Part shown: in pieces, positions 8,480-17,019 of the stretch
How the letters are laid out: every line of letters begins with the position of its first letter
Position numbering within the stretch: the stretch's first letter is position 1
NCBI GenBank assembly: GCA_035384605.1
Contig: DAOOIV010000004.1
Span: 69,675-133,674, forward strand
Direction of reading: 5' to 3'
Source of the DNA: Phycisphaerae bacterium
Lineage (GTDB): Bacteria; Planctomycetota; Phycisphaerae; UBA1845; PWPN01
DNA length: 64,000 nt
Notes under the pieces: model-generated
Told to the model about the DNA's origin: nothing
The model's input: the letters and a program-made list of their open reading frames with translations, nothing else
Databases searched by the model: none
Position numbers and translations under genes: made by a program

Positions 8480-8767
8480 ATGAGCGACCCGAAGTCACCT
8501 TGGCGGTTGCCGCCAGGCATAATGCAACTGGCCGGCGCGGGTGTCGAACTGGCGGCGGGTGTGGGTGGGGCTTGCCTGTTGGGTTGGTGGATCGACCGCC
8601 ACTTCGGCACGAGACCCTGGGGCCTGCTGGTATGCGCGATCGTGGGGATAGTGGGAGGCCTCTACAATCTGATCCGGCGCGCCACGCATGAGATGGCGGA
8701 ACCGCCACGAGCACGAGAAAGAAAGAATCGCAAAGACGTGGGGCCTGACGGGACGACATCGTGGTGA
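8480..8767 (+). CDS. atpZ: ATP synthase-associated protein AtpZ
   Basis: The 95-aa protein has two transmembrane helices (about residues 12-32 and 43-62). It shows the AtpZ signature GWWIDRHFGTRPWGL followed by a glycine-rich helix and NLIRR. AtpZ/AtpI proteins form a small membrane complex that assists assembly of the c-ring or Mg2+ supply for the F-type ATPase. GGAGAG lies 4 nt before the ATG at 8480, supporting this start over an upstream in-frame ATG. It opens the atp operon and overlaps the next gene by 7 bp. Confidence 0.85.
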   Translation: MSDPKSPWRLPPGIMQLAGAGVELAAGVGGACLLGWWIDRHFGTRPWGLLVCAIVGIVGGLYNLIRRATHEMAEPPRARERKNRKDVGPDGTTSW

Positions 8768-9180
8768 GCTCGTCTGTGGTATCGACATCCAAGGTTCCGT
8801 GGTTGCTCTGCCTGCCCGGGATGGCGACAGTCGTTCTGGCTGCCGCAGGCTGCTATCCGACATGGCGCATCGGGGGTCGGGCGGGCATGGAGGGAATGGT
8901 TGCCGGACAATTGCTTGTAGTGCTGGTGGTGTACGCCACGCTCTTGCCGGCGCTGCGGCGGATGGTTTCGGACGACGCAGCAGGGCGGCTGCAGGCCGGA
9001 CTGAAGGTCGGCCTGATCCGGCTGGTGCTGACCGTAGGCGCGATGGTCGTGATCGCTTGGCGTCGGTGGGCAGAACCAAAGGTGTTTTTGACGTGGGTGG
9101 CTATCGCGTACGTGGTGATGGTCAAGCTTGAGACCGTCGTATTGCTTCGGTGGAACAGAGTCACGGGGCAGCGGGCATGA
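8761..9180 (+). CDS. atpI: ATP synthase protein I-like
   Basis: The 139-aa protein has four predicted membrane helices (WLLCLPGMATVVLAAAG, GQLLVVLVVYATLLPAL, GLIRLVLTVGAMVVIAW, FLTWVAIAYVVMVKLE), the usual plan of AtpI. Sequence conservation in this family is low, so the call rests mainly on position between atpZ and atpB and on topology. GTG codons at 8761 and 8764 both overlap the atpZ stop. The 3' end overlaps atpB as ATGA. Confidence 0.65.
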   Translation: MVSSSVVSTSKVPWLLCLPGMATVVLAAAGCYPTWRIGGRAGMEGMVAGQLLVVLVVYATLLPALRRMVSDDAAGRLQAGLKVGLIRLVLTVGAMVVIAWRRWAEPKVFLTWVAIAYVVMVKLETVVLLRWNRVTGQRA

Positions 9181-10067
9181 TGATGGATCTTCTGGCAACC
9201 GGCTCAAATCCTCTGACGCACGTGGTCGATTACGCGTGGAAGAGGGTTGGTCACGATGGCCCATTGCACACGTTCACATTGATCTCGAACCACATCATCA
9301 TGATGATCGTGGCGGCCGTGCTGCTGATCATCCTGCTGCCGCGACTGGTTCGAGTACCGCAGAGGGGAGACGAAATCACGCGGATGACGCCGCGCGGCGG
9401 CCGAAACGTGGTCGAGACGATCTGCGAAATGCTTCGGGAGTTTGTGGCGAAACCGAATCTCGGGCCCTATACGGACCGCTTCATTCCCTATCTGTGGACG
9501 GCGTTTTTCTTCATTCTGACCTGCAATCTCCTGGGTCTCTTGCCCCTTGAGCCGATTACCAAGCCGATTTTCGGGCATGGCATCTACGGAACCGCGACGG
9601 GCAACATCTACACCACGGGTACGCTTGCCGCGTGCACACTCGTGATGGTGATCGCCAACGGGTTGCGGATTCACGGGATGGCGTATGTGAAGCACTTCTT
9701 CATGGGGCCGTTTCCGATCAACTGTCTGATCGCGGTTCTTGAAGTATTCGGGTTGCTGGTCAAGTGTGTGGCGCTCGCCATTCGTCTCTTTGCTAACATG
9801 CTGGCCGGGCACATTCTCCTGGGCGTGTTGCTGAGCTTCATCGCGATGGCCGGCGCAGCCAGCGCCGCGTTAGCCCTGCTGGTTGTGGCTCCGTTTGTGG
9901 TGCTTGGGAGTGTGGCGATAACGTTCCTGGAGATCTTTGTGGCGTTTCTCCAGGCCTTTATCTTTACGTTCCTGACCGCGGTGTTCATCGGCTTGGCGGT
10001 CAACATTCATTCCGAACACGGTGAAGAGCAGGAAGGCGAGGAGGTCAGGGCGGAGCCTGGTCACTGA
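9177..10067 (+). CDS. atpB: F-type ATP synthase subunit a
   Basis: Subunit a forms the two proton half-channels against the c-ring in the membrane. The 296-aa protein has about six helices. The penultimate helix holds the essential arginine in CVALAIRLFANMLAGH (about residue 202). The last helix contains FLEIFVAFLQAFIFTFLTAVFIG, matching the family. TNLLGLLP-like CNLLGLLPL is in helix 3. The ATG at 9177 overlaps the atpI stop as ATGA, so translation is probably coupled; an upstream GTG at 9150 is less likely. An acidic tail (EHGEEQEGEE) ends the protein. Confidence 0.96.
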   Translation: MMMDLLATGSNPLTHVVDYAWKRVGHDGPLHTFTLISNHIIMMIVAAVLLIILLPRLVRVPQRGDEITRMTPRGGRNVVETICEMLREFVAKPNLGPYTDRFIPYLWTAFFFILTCNLLGLLPLEPITKPIFGHGIYGTATGNIYTTGTLAACTLVMVIANGLRIHGMAYVKHFFMGPFPINCLIAVLEVFGLLVKCVALAIRLFANMLAGHILLGVLLSFIAMAGAASAALALLVVAPFVVLGSVAITFLEIFVAFLQAFIFTFLTAVFIGLAVNIHSEHGEEQEGEEVRAEPGH

Positions 10068-10213
10068 GAAGTGGCGCGTCGATGATTGAGAAGTCACCCT
10101 GCCATGCCCACGGAGTGGAACCGTGGGCCGCGAGGCCGAGAGGCGATGGCGTTAGGATTGACGAGCGGCAGGAGCCGTTTCCACCGGCTTCACAAGAGAA
10201 AGGAATGCGAGAC

Positions 10214-10561
10214 ATGAAGCGAGTGATGATGACGGCGGCGTTGGCAGTGATGGTCTTGGCGGCACCGGCGATGGCCGCCGAGGCTGCGGCAGCCGGATCG
10301 GACAAAGCGGCCGAAGGCAAGGGTTTTTTGTTGCTCCAGGATAAGGGCGCGAGCTTTCTGGGCGCGGCCATCGGTGCCGGCCTGGTGATCATAGGCGGCG
10401 CCGCGGGCATTGCCCGCATCGGCGGCAGCGCCGTCGAGTCCATGGCCCGGCAACCCGAGGTTGCCAGCCAGATCAACCTGACGACGCTGATTACCGCGGC
10501 GATGGTCGAAGGTGCAACGTTGTTTGCCGTGGTGGTCTGCCTGTTGGTGCTGTTCTTTTGA
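10214..10561 (+). CDS. atpE: F-type ATP synthase subunit c with leader
   Basis: The 115-aa protein ends in a typical subunit c hairpin: helix 1 (GAAIGAGLVIIGGAAGIARIGG), the polar loop ARQPE, and helix 2 with the ion-carrying Glu in TAAMVEGATLF. An Ile occupies the position of the Na+-ligand Gln, and Gly follows the Glu, so H+ rather than Na+ coupling is inferred. The first 24 residues (MKRVMM...APAMAAEAA) look like a cleavable signal peptide, an extension absent from E. coli subunit c. AAGGA lies 9 nt before the ATG at 10214; the ATG at 10205 would abut it. Confidence 0.93.
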   Translation: MKRVMMTAALAVMVLAAPAMAAEAAAAGSDKAAEGKGFLLLQDKGASFLGAAIGAGLVIIGGAAGIARIGGSAVESMARQPEVASQINLTTLITAAMVEGATLFAVVVCLLVLFF

Positions 10562-10675
10562 GAGTGAGCGAGAACGGCTTCGGCGCCGCTTGCCCTGCGA
10601 GTGCGTCTGCGCGTGAGCGGCGCGCGGGGCTTCTTGCATGCGGTTTCGAGACGGCCATGCGGGAGATGGAGACGG

Positions 10676-11272
10676 ATGACAGCTCGAGCGCACAATTACA
10701 TGGTGATTGCGGTACTTCATCTTGCGACGGCCGGCACCCTGTTAGCCAGTGAGGACGGCCGGCCCAACCTTTTCGGCGGAGACCTGGGGAATCTTGTCTG
10801 GTCTCTGGTCATCTTTATGCTCGTGCTGGTCATTCTGGGCAGGTTTGCCTGGAAGCCGTTGCTGACCGGTCTTCAGCATCGGGAGAAGTTTATTCACGAT
10901 TCCCTGGCCGGCGCCAAGCGCGATCGCGAGGAGGCCGAGACGCGGCTGAAAGAGCTGACCGCAAGGCTGGAGAACGCCAAGCAGGAGGCCAGTGCCATTG
11001 TCGAAGAGGGGCGGCGCGACGCGGAAGTGGTCAAGCGAAGGATCGAAGATGAAGCCCGCCGCAACGCCGAGGCGCTGATCGAGCGGGCCAAGCGCGAGAT
11101 CGGCATCGCCCGCGACACCGCCCTGCGGGACCTCCACGAGGAATCCGCAAAGCTGGCAATGGAGATGGCGGGGGCGGTGCTCAAGCGGCAGTTGACCCCC
11201 GAAGATCACCGACGGCTCGTCGGCGAGGCCTTGGCAAAGCTCAAAGAGCGGGGCGCCGAAAGTCGCAACTGA
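10676..11272 (+). CDS. atpF: F-type ATP synthase subunit b
   Basis: The 198-aa protein forms the peripheral stalk. It has an N-terminal hydrophobic segment (a possible signal or first helix), then the membrane anchor NLVWSLVIFMLVLVILGRFAWKPL near residues 40-60. A long charged coiled coil follows (AKRDREEAETRLKELTARLE and onward), which dimerises and contacts subunit delta. GGAG is found 4 nt before the ATG at 10676. Only one b subunit gene is present, so the stalk is probably a homodimer. Confidence 0.95.
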   Translation: MTARAHNYMVIAVLHLATAGTLLASEDGRPNLFGGDLGNLVWSLVIFMLVLVILGRFAWKPLLTGLQHREKFIHDSLAGAKRDREEAETRLKELTARLENAKQEASAIVEEGRRDAEVVKRRIEDEARRNAEALIERAKREIGIARDTALRDLHEESAKLAMEMAGAVLKRQLTPEDHRRLVGEALAKLKERGAESRN

Positions 11273-11291
11273 ACAGGCATCACCGGGTGAA

Positions 11292-11897
11292 ATGAAGATG
11301 GCTCATACCTTTGATGAAAGCATGGCCCTTGCGGACGTGTACGCCGAAGCGCTGCTCACGGCGGCGGCCGAACGCGGCGAGGAGGAGGCCATCGCCCGCG
11401 AAATGGCCGAGTTCATGCGCTTTATCGAGCGAGAGATCGATCTATGCCGCATGTTGGCGGCGGACTCGGTGGACGATGAACCGCGACGGGAGTCGATCGA
11501 GCGCATCTTCAGGGGGCGCATGAGCGATTTGCTGGTCAACCTTCTGCAGGTCATGAACAACCGGGGGCGCTTGAACCTCCTGCGCAAGGTGGGCCGATGC
11601 GTGGAATTGCGCATGGAGGAGAAGCATCATCAGCAGGAAGTCATCGTCGAGACGGCCATGCCGCTTGCGGATGACGAGAGGCAAGCGATTCGCGAGGAAA
11701 TGAGCGCCCGAATCGGGAAAGAGGCCATCCTCATCGAACAGACGAGGCCCGAACTGATCGGCGGTGTCGTCATCCATTACGGTGACATCCAGGTTGACGC
11801 AAGCGTGGCTTCGCGGATCAGCCGAACGCTCAGGCGGATGCGCGAGCGCGCGACTGAGGAGATTCACGGCGGACGTGGATACGTCCTTGAGGCGTGA
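11292..11897 (+). CDS. atpH: F-type ATP synthase subunit delta
   Basis: The 201-aa OSCP/delta subunit joins the peripheral stalk to the top of F1. Its N-terminal helical domain starts ADVYAEALLTAAAERG, the family's first helix. The C-terminal part contains RPELIGGVVIHYGD, matching the conserved D-P-x-LIGG-x-x-x-x-x-GD block. It starts 19 bp after atpF. ATG codons at 11292 and 11298 are both possible. The GTG of a longer atpA frame overlaps its stop. Confidence 0.94.
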   Translation: MKMAHTFDESMALADVYAEALLTAAAERGEEEAIAREMAEFMRFIEREIDLCRMLAADSVDDEPRRESIERIFRGRMSDLLVNLLQVMNNRGRLNLLRKVGRCVELRMEEKHHQQEVIVETAMPLADDERQAIREEMSARIGKEAILIEQTRPELIGGVVIHYGDIQVDASVASRISRTLRRMRERATEEIHGGRGYVLEA

Positions 11898-11917
11898 CAA
11901 TTGCAAACGGTGTGAAT

Positions 11918-13579
11918 ATGAAATTCAAGGTAGACGAGATCGCGTCGGTCCTGCGGGAGGAGATCGCGAAGTATAAGAGCGAGATCGACGTCGCCGAAGT
12001 GGGCAAGGTCTTGCAGGTCGGCGACGGCATCGCCCAGATCTACGGTCTCTCCAACGCGATGGCCGGCGAAATGCTCGAATTCCAGAACGGGGCCATCGGT
12101 CAAGTCTTCAACCTCGAAGAAAACTCGATCGGCGCGGTGATCCTGGGCGATTACCTCGGCATTATGGAAGGCGATACCGTCCGCGGCACGGGACAACTGC
12201 TTTCGGTGCCCGTTGGTGAGGCGATGATCGGTCGCGTGGTCGATCCGCTGGGTCGGCCGCTGGACAACGCCGGCGTCATCGAGACTCCCCTCCGCCGCCC
12301 GCTCGAATCGAATGCCCCGGGCATCGCCGGACGCGAACCGGTCAATGAGCCTCTTCAGACCGGCATCAAGGCCATCGACAGCATGATTCCCATCGGCCGG
12401 GGCCAGCGTGAGCTGATCATCGGCGACCGCAAGACCGGCAAGACCGCCATCGGCGTGGATACCATCATCAACCAGAAGGGCACCGGGGTGATTTGCGTCT
12501 ACGTCGCGATCGGGCAGAAGGAGTCGACCATCGCCGGGGTGGTCGATGCCCTTCGCCAGCACGGGGCCATGGATTACACCATCGTCGTCTCGGCCGGCAG
12601 CTCCGATTCGGCTCCGCTTCAGTACATCGCGCCTTATGCCGGCTGCGCCATGGCCGAATACTTCATGTACGAGCAGGGCAAGGCGACCTTGTGCGTTTAC
12701 GATGATCTCACCAAGCACGCTGCGGCGTATCGCCAGTTGTCTCTGCTGCTTCGCCGGCCGCCCGGCCGGGAGGCTTACCCGGGCGACGTGTTCTATCTGC
12801 ACGGCCGGCTGCTCGAACGATCGTGCAAGCTTGCGACGCGCTATGTGCTGGTTCCCAAGTCGGCCCCCGCGAACTACAAGCCGGCGATCAACGAGAAGGT
12901 TTACGTGGGCAAGCCGGGAAGAGCGGAGGCAGAGAGGGATCTCAAGGCGCTCGGCAGGACGGACTACGAAATCCGCAAGATTCCGGGGTCCGGAGGCTCC
13001 CTCACGGCCCTGCCGGTCATCGAGACGCTGGAAGGCGAGGTATCGGCGTACATCCCGACAAACGTGATTTCCATCACCGACGGCCAGATTTATCTTGAGC
13101 CGGACCTGTTCTTCGGCGGCGTCCGGCCGGCGATCAATGTCGGCATCAGCGTGTCGCGCGTCGGCGGCAAAGCCCAGATCAAGGCGATGAAGAAGATCGC
13201 CGGATCGTTGCGGCTTGACTTGGCCGCCTTCCGGGAGCTCGAAGCCTTCGCCCAGCTCGGCACCGACCTCGACGCCGCGACGCAGCGGCAACTGGACCGC
13301 GGCCGGGCGATGGTCGAACTGCTCAAGCAGGGGCAGTATGCGCCCATGCACGTGGCCGACCAGGTGATCAGCATCTTCGCCGGAACGCAAGGCTTCTGCG
13401 ATGACGTGCCGCTCAGCCGGATCTCCGCGTTTGAAGCCGCCTTGCTCAAGCACGTTGGTGACGAGTACCCGGAGGTTCGCGAGCAGCTGATACAAAGCGG
13501 CGACCTGACGGACGAACTCCGGGACAGGTTGGTCGGCATCATAAGCGATTTCAAGAAACGCTTCATGGCGAGCAAGTAA
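11918..13579 (+). CDS. atpA: F-type ATP synthase subunit alpha
   Basis: Alpha is the regulatory nucleotide-binding subunit of F1. The 553-aa protein has the N-terminal helix (VDEIASVLREEI), the beta-barrel segment VGDGIAQIYGLSNAMAGE, the P-loop GDRKTGKTA (about residues 169-176) and the PGREAYPGDVFYLHGRLLER signature. The C-terminal helical domain ends FKKRF. It is about 40 residues longer than E. coli AtpA, mainly after the signature (RAEAERDLKALGRTDYEI). The ATG at 11918 is preferred; a GTG at 11894 overlaps the atpH stop. Confidence 0.97.
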   Translation: MKFKVDEIASVLREEIAKYKSEIDVAEVGKVLQVGDGIAQIYGLSNAMAGEMLEFQNGAIGQVFNLEENSIGAVILGDYLGIMEGDTVRGTGQLLSVPVGEAMIGRVVDPLGRPLDNAGVIETPLRRPLESNAPGIAGREPVNEPLQTGIKAIDSMIPIGRGQRELIIGDRKTGKTAIGVDTIINQKGTGVICVYVAIGQKESTIAGVVDALRQHGAMDYTIVVSAGSSDSAPLQYIAPYAGCAMAEYFMYEQGKATLCVYDDLTKHAAAYRQLSLLLRRPPGREAYPGDVFYLHGRLLERSCKLATRYVLVPKSAPANYKPAINEKVYVGKPGRAEAERDLKALGRTDYEIRKIPGSGGSLTALPVIETLEGEVSAYIPTNVISITDGQIYLEPDLFFGGVRPAINVGISVSRVGGKAQIKAMKKIAGSLRLDLAAFRELEAFAQLGTDLDAATQRQLDRGRAMVELLKQGQYAPMHVADQVISIFAGTQGFCDDVPLSRISAFEAALLKHVGDEYPEVREQLIQSGDLTDELRDRLVGIISDFKKRFMASK

Positions 13580-13621
13580 AACACGCCAATCGGACGGGGC
13601 CAAGGGGCAGAGGACGATCGG

Positions 13622-14500
13622 ATGGCCAAGGCACGGGCGATCATCAAACGCCGTAAGGCGGTGATCAACATCCGCAAGATCACGCGGACCATGCAGTTGA
13701 TCGCAACCGCACGCTTTCAGGCCGCTTTCAACCGTGCCACCAAGACCCGGCCTTACACCGAGCGGATCACCGACCTGGTGCGCCGGCTCTCGCGAGGGCA
13801 GGGCGACCTGTCTCATCCCCTGCTGAAGGTGAACGATCAGGCAAAGCGGTCGCGTTTGATCGTGATCACGAGTAACCGCGGCTTGTGCGGCGGCTACAAC
13901 GGCGGAATCCTGCGTTCGGCGATCGAGCACCTGAAAGTCCGGGAACAGGCAGGCGAGACCGTCGATATCCATGTGACGGGCAAGAAAGGCATCTCGTACT
14001 TCAAGTTCCTCGGGCGTGCCATGGCGGCGACCGACACGCGATTTGAAGACAAGCCGCAGTACGTCGAGATCGAGCCGATCGCCGCGGACGTAATGGCTGC
14101 CTACGAGCGCCAGGAAATCGACGCCGTCCACGTGGCATACATGCGGTTTTTCTCGGCAGGCGTGCAGCGTCCGCACGTCATGCAGTTGCTGCCGATCGAG
14201 CCGCCGGAGCCGGATACCGAAACAGGCGAGGCCGCCGCCCCCGTGCAATATGATTTTACGCCGCCGCCCGAGGAACTGCTGGCCGAACTTCTGCCGGAAA
14301 CCGTGAGAGTCCGGTTATTCCAGTGTTTCATCGACGCGGCGGTGAGCGAGCAGGTGGCCCGCATGGTCGCGATGAAGTCCGCGACCGATGCGGCCGGAGA
14401 CATGATCCGAACGCTGACCCAGCACTACAACCGGGCCCGGCAATCGCAGATTACGCTGGAATTGCTGGACATCGTCAGCGGCGCGGAGGCACTCAGGTAA
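13622..14500 (+). CDS. atpG: F-type ATP synthase subunit gamma
   Basis: Gamma is the rotor shaft. The 292-aa protein starts with the conserved N-terminal helix (KRRKAVINIRKITRTMQLIATARF) and ends with the matching C-terminal helix (ARMVAMKSATDAAGDMI...YNRARQSQITLELLDIVSGAEAL). The central Rossmann-like domain contains ITSNRGLCGGYNGGI. Its stop codon TAA overlaps the ATG of the SGNH hydrolase gene (TAATG), so that gene is translationally tied to the operon. Confidence 0.96.
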   Translation: MAKARAIIKRRKAVINIRKITRTMQLIATARFQAAFNRATKTRPYTERITDLVRRLSRGQGDLSHPLLKVNDQAKRSRLIVITSNRGLCGGYNGGILRSAIEHLKVREQAGETVDIHVTGKKGISYFKFLGRAMAATDTRFEDKPQYVEIEPIAADVMAAYERQEIDAVHVAYMRFFSAGVQRPHVMQLLPIEPPEPDTETGEAAAPVQYDFTPPPEELLAELLPETVRVRLFQCFIDAAVSEQVARMVAMKSATDAAGDMIRTLTQHYNRARQSQITLELLDIVSGAEALR

Positions 14501-15249
14501 TGGAGCCGATACGATTGTTTTCGATGATTCTTTCGCTTGCGCCGCCGCCCGCGACCCAGCCGGCAACCCGTCCGGCCGAGATGAAGATCGGGCCCGGCCA
14601 ACAGATCGTCGCCATGGGGGACAGCATCACCCAGGCGGGCGGCTACCTGAGGGCGATGGACGCGGTGTTCGCCCAGCAGTACGCGGGGATGAAGATTCCG
14701 CCGATCGTCAATGTGGGCGTCGGCGGTCAGAAGGCCGAGGACATGGTCGCCCGCTTTGAGAAAGACGTTGTTCGCCGCAGCCCCGCAATTGTGACCGTCA
14801 GCGTGGGGATCAATGATGTCTGGCATCGAATGGCCGATCGGCCTGATCCGCGGGTGCTCGAAGCCTACGAGCGGAACCTGGAACGTATGGTCAAGATGGC
14901 TCAGGAGTCAGGCGCTCGCGTGCTGGTGCTGGCACCCACGGTGATTGAGGAAGACCCGGCTTCGGAGGGCAACAAGCGGCTGGCCGCTTATGTGGCCGCC
15001 GGCAAGAGGGTGGCCCAGCGGAACAAGTGCCAATACGTGGATTTGCATGCCTTGTTTCTCAAGGCGATCGAGAAACGAAAAAAGGATTCCGGGTCGCAAG
15101 AGCGGTTCTTTACCACTGATGGCGTGCACATGAAGCCCGCCGGCGATGTGCTGATGGCTGTCGGCTTGCTGCGGGCGCTCGGTGTGCCGGACGAGAAGAT
15201 GAGAGCAACGGATCTGGCCAAGGTCTTTCCCGAGGCTGGACAGCCCTGA
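14500..15249 (+). CDS. SGNH/GDSL hydrolase inside atp operon
   Basis: The 249-aa protein carries the SGNH esterase blocks: MGDSITQAGGY (catalytic Ser, block I), NVGVGGQKAED (oxyanion Gly, block II), VSVGINDVWH (Asn, block III) and TTDGVHMKPAG (Asp and His, block V). A short hydrophobic N-terminus (RLFSMILSLAPP) may be a weak signal or anchor. Family members deacylate lipids, sugars or peptidoglycan; the substrate is unknown. It overlaps the atpG stop as TAATG and has GGAGG about 10 nt upstream, so it is expressed with the ATP synthase genes. It interrupts the otherwise usual atpG-atpD order. Confidence 0.85.
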   Translation: MEPIRLFSMILSLAPPPATQPATRPAEMKIGPGQQIVAMGDSITQAGGYLRAMDAVFAQQYAGMKIPPIVNVGVGGQKAEDMVARFEKDVVRRSPAIVTVSVGINDVWHRMADRPDPRVLEAYERNLERMVKMAQESGARVLVLAPTVIEEDPASEGNKRLAAYVAAGKRVAQRNKCQYVDLHALFLKAIEKRKKDSGSQERFFTTDGVHMKPAGDVLMAVGLLRALGVPDEKMRATDLAKVFPEAGQP

Positions 15250-15266
15250 GGCAGTGTGAGGTGTGG

Positions 15267-15285
15267 GGCCGGCATCTTGCCGGCC
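15267..15285 (+). repeat. hairpin upstream of atpD
   Basis: A perfect 8-bp stem (GGCCGGCA and TGCCGGCC) with loop TCT lies in the 99-bp gap between the SGNH gene and atpD. No T-run follows, so it is not a classical terminator. It could stabilise or process the atp mRNA before the highly expressed beta subunit. Confidence 0.6.
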
Positions 15286-15348
15286 AGTAACAGGTCGGAA
15301 ACCTGTTTCGCATAGCCCATTGGGCGGTTGTGAACGAGAACGACAATT

Positions 15349-16815
15349 ATGGCAAAGTCAAATGGTCGCAATTTCGGGCGAGTGACGCAGGTGATCGGCT
15401 CCACGCTCGATGCGGAGTTCGACGAGGACCGGATGCCCAAGTTGTACAACGCCCTGAAGGTGAACGTTGAACGTAAGGTCCTGGGCATGACCGAACGCGA
15501 GACGCTCTGGTGCGAGGTTGCCCTGCACTTGGGCGGCGGCAAGGTGCGGGCCGTTGCTCTGGGCACGACGGACGGACTGGTAAGGGGTGCTCAGATCGAG
15601 GACACAGGCGGTCCGGTGACCGTGCCCGTGGGCATGCAAACCCTCGGCCGTGTGTTCAATCTCGTCGGCGAACCCATCGACATGCGCGGCGAGGTGAAGG
15701 CCGAGTCCCGCCGGCCGATCCACCATGCACCGCCCGATTTCGCCGACCTGACCCCGAAGTCGGAGATGATGGAAACCGGCATCAAGGTCATCGACCTGTT
15801 GGCCCCCTTTGTCCGCGGCGGCAAAATCGGCCTGTTCGGCGGTGCCGGCCTCGGCAAGACGGTCGTCGTGCAGGAAATGATTGCCCGCATCGCCCGCGAG
15901 CATTCGGGTTACTCCGTGTTTGCCGGTGTCGGAGAACGTACTCGCGAAGGCAACGACCTCTGGCTCGAAATGCAAGAGGCGACCTTCAAGGACGCCCAGG
16001 GCAACGTCAAACAGGTCATGGATCACACCGCTATGGTGTTCGGACAGATGAACGAGCCTCCGGGCGCACGCCTCCGGGCGGCCCTGAGCGCCCTGACCAT
16101 GGCGGAGTGGTTCCGCGATGAGTCCGGGGCCGACACCATGCTTTTTGTGGACAACATCTTCCGATTCTCCCAGGCCGGCTCGGAGGTTTCCGCCCTGCTG
16201 GGCCGAATGCCTTCGGCTGTCGGCTACCAACCGACCCTCGGCACCGAGATGGGTGATCTCCAGGAACGGATCACCTCGACCAAGAAGGGGGCGATCACTT
16301 CGGTGCAGGCCATTTACGTGCCCGCCGATGACCTGACTGACCCGGCGCCGGCGACCACGTTTACGCACCTGGATGCATTCATCGTTCTGGCCCGCGGAAT
16401 CAGCGAGAAGGGCATCTATCCCGCGATCGATCCTCTCGCCTCATCCAGCCGTATTCTTGACGCCCAGTACATTGGCGAGCGGCACTACAAGGTCGCCCGA
16501 GAAGTGCAGCAGATTCTCCAGCGATACCGCGACCTCCAGGACATCATCGCGATTCTGGGCGTCGAGGAGCTTTCCGAGGAGGACAAGCTCCTGGTCAGCC
16601 GGGCGAGGAAAATCGAGAGGTTCTTCTCTCAGCCGTTCTTCGTGGCGGAGGTGTTCACCGGTTATCCCGGCAACTACACGCGCAAGGAAGACACGATCCG
16701 CAGCTTTGAAGAGATTTGCGCGGGCAAATGGGACCACCTGCCCGAGCAGGCGTTCATGTACGTGGGGACCGTAGAAGACGCGGCCGCGAAGGCGGAGAAA
16801 CTGGCGAAGAATTGA
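15349..16815 (+). CDS. atpD: F-type ATP synthase subunit beta
   Basis: Beta is the catalytic subunit of F1. The 488-aa protein has the N-terminal barrel (GRVTQVIGSTLDAEF), the P-loop GLFGGAGLGKTVV (about residues 161-173), the catalytic Glu/Arg stretch FAGVGERTREGNDLW, the Walker B strand MLFVDNIFRFSQAG, and the signature around DPAPATTFTHLDAF. It keeps all visible catalytic elements. The gene starts 99 bp after the SGNH gene and is followed by an unusual 204-bp spacer before atpC. Confidence 0.97.
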   Translation: MAKSNGRNFGRVTQVIGSTLDAEFDEDRMPKLYNALKVNVERKVLGMTERETLWCEVALHLGGGKVRAVALGTTDGLVRGAQIEDTGGPVTVPVGMQTLGRVFNLVGEPIDMRGEVKAESRRPIHHAPPDFADLTPKSEMMETGIKVIDLLAPFVRGGKIGLFGGAGLGKTVVVQEMIARIAREHSGYSVFAGVGERTREGNDLWLEMQEATFKDAQGNVKQVMDHTAMVFGQMNEPPGARLRAALSALTMAEWFRDESGADTMLFVDNIFRFSQAGSEVSALLGRMPSAVGYQPTLGTEMGDLQERITSTKKGAITSVQAIYVPADDLTDPAPATTFTHLDAFIVLARGISEKGIYPAIDPLASSSRILDAQYIGERHYKVAREVQQILQRYRDLQDIIAILGVEELSEEDKLLVSRARKIERFFSQPFFVAEVFTGYPGNYTRKEDTIRSFEEICAGKWDHLPEQAFMYVGTVEDAAAKAEKLAKN

Positions 16816-17019
16816 GAATTGAGAACGGTGGATTGAGGACCGAGTTGAATATGAGGAAGCGATGATGGAGAATCTGAGGTGAAGAATCGGGATTGCGAGT
16901 GTTCCTGAGATCTCGAATGCGAGAATTCGGATTTGAGATTTGAAATGTGAGCTCTGAAATGTGGAATCTCAAATCCTCGATGCCTGATTCCCAGCTTTGA
17001 ATTCGCCCGGGTTATTGCG
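16816..17019 (+). repeat. degenerate purine-rich repeat spacer
   Basis: The 204 bp between atpD and atpC are much less G+C-rich than the flanks. They consist of imperfect reiterations of motifs such as GAATTGAGAA, GATTTGAGA and TTGAAATGTGAGC on the + strand. Both GAATTGAGAAT-like and complementary TCTCAAATC-like segments occur. No open frame of interest is seen. It looks like a slippage-prone low-complexity insertion in the operon. Confidence 0.6.

Noticed and set aside
11864..14248. A 794-aa open frame on the minus strand across atpA and atpG.
   Set aside because: Both atpA and atpG are unmistakable on the + strand, so the long antisense frame is a by-product of codon bias.
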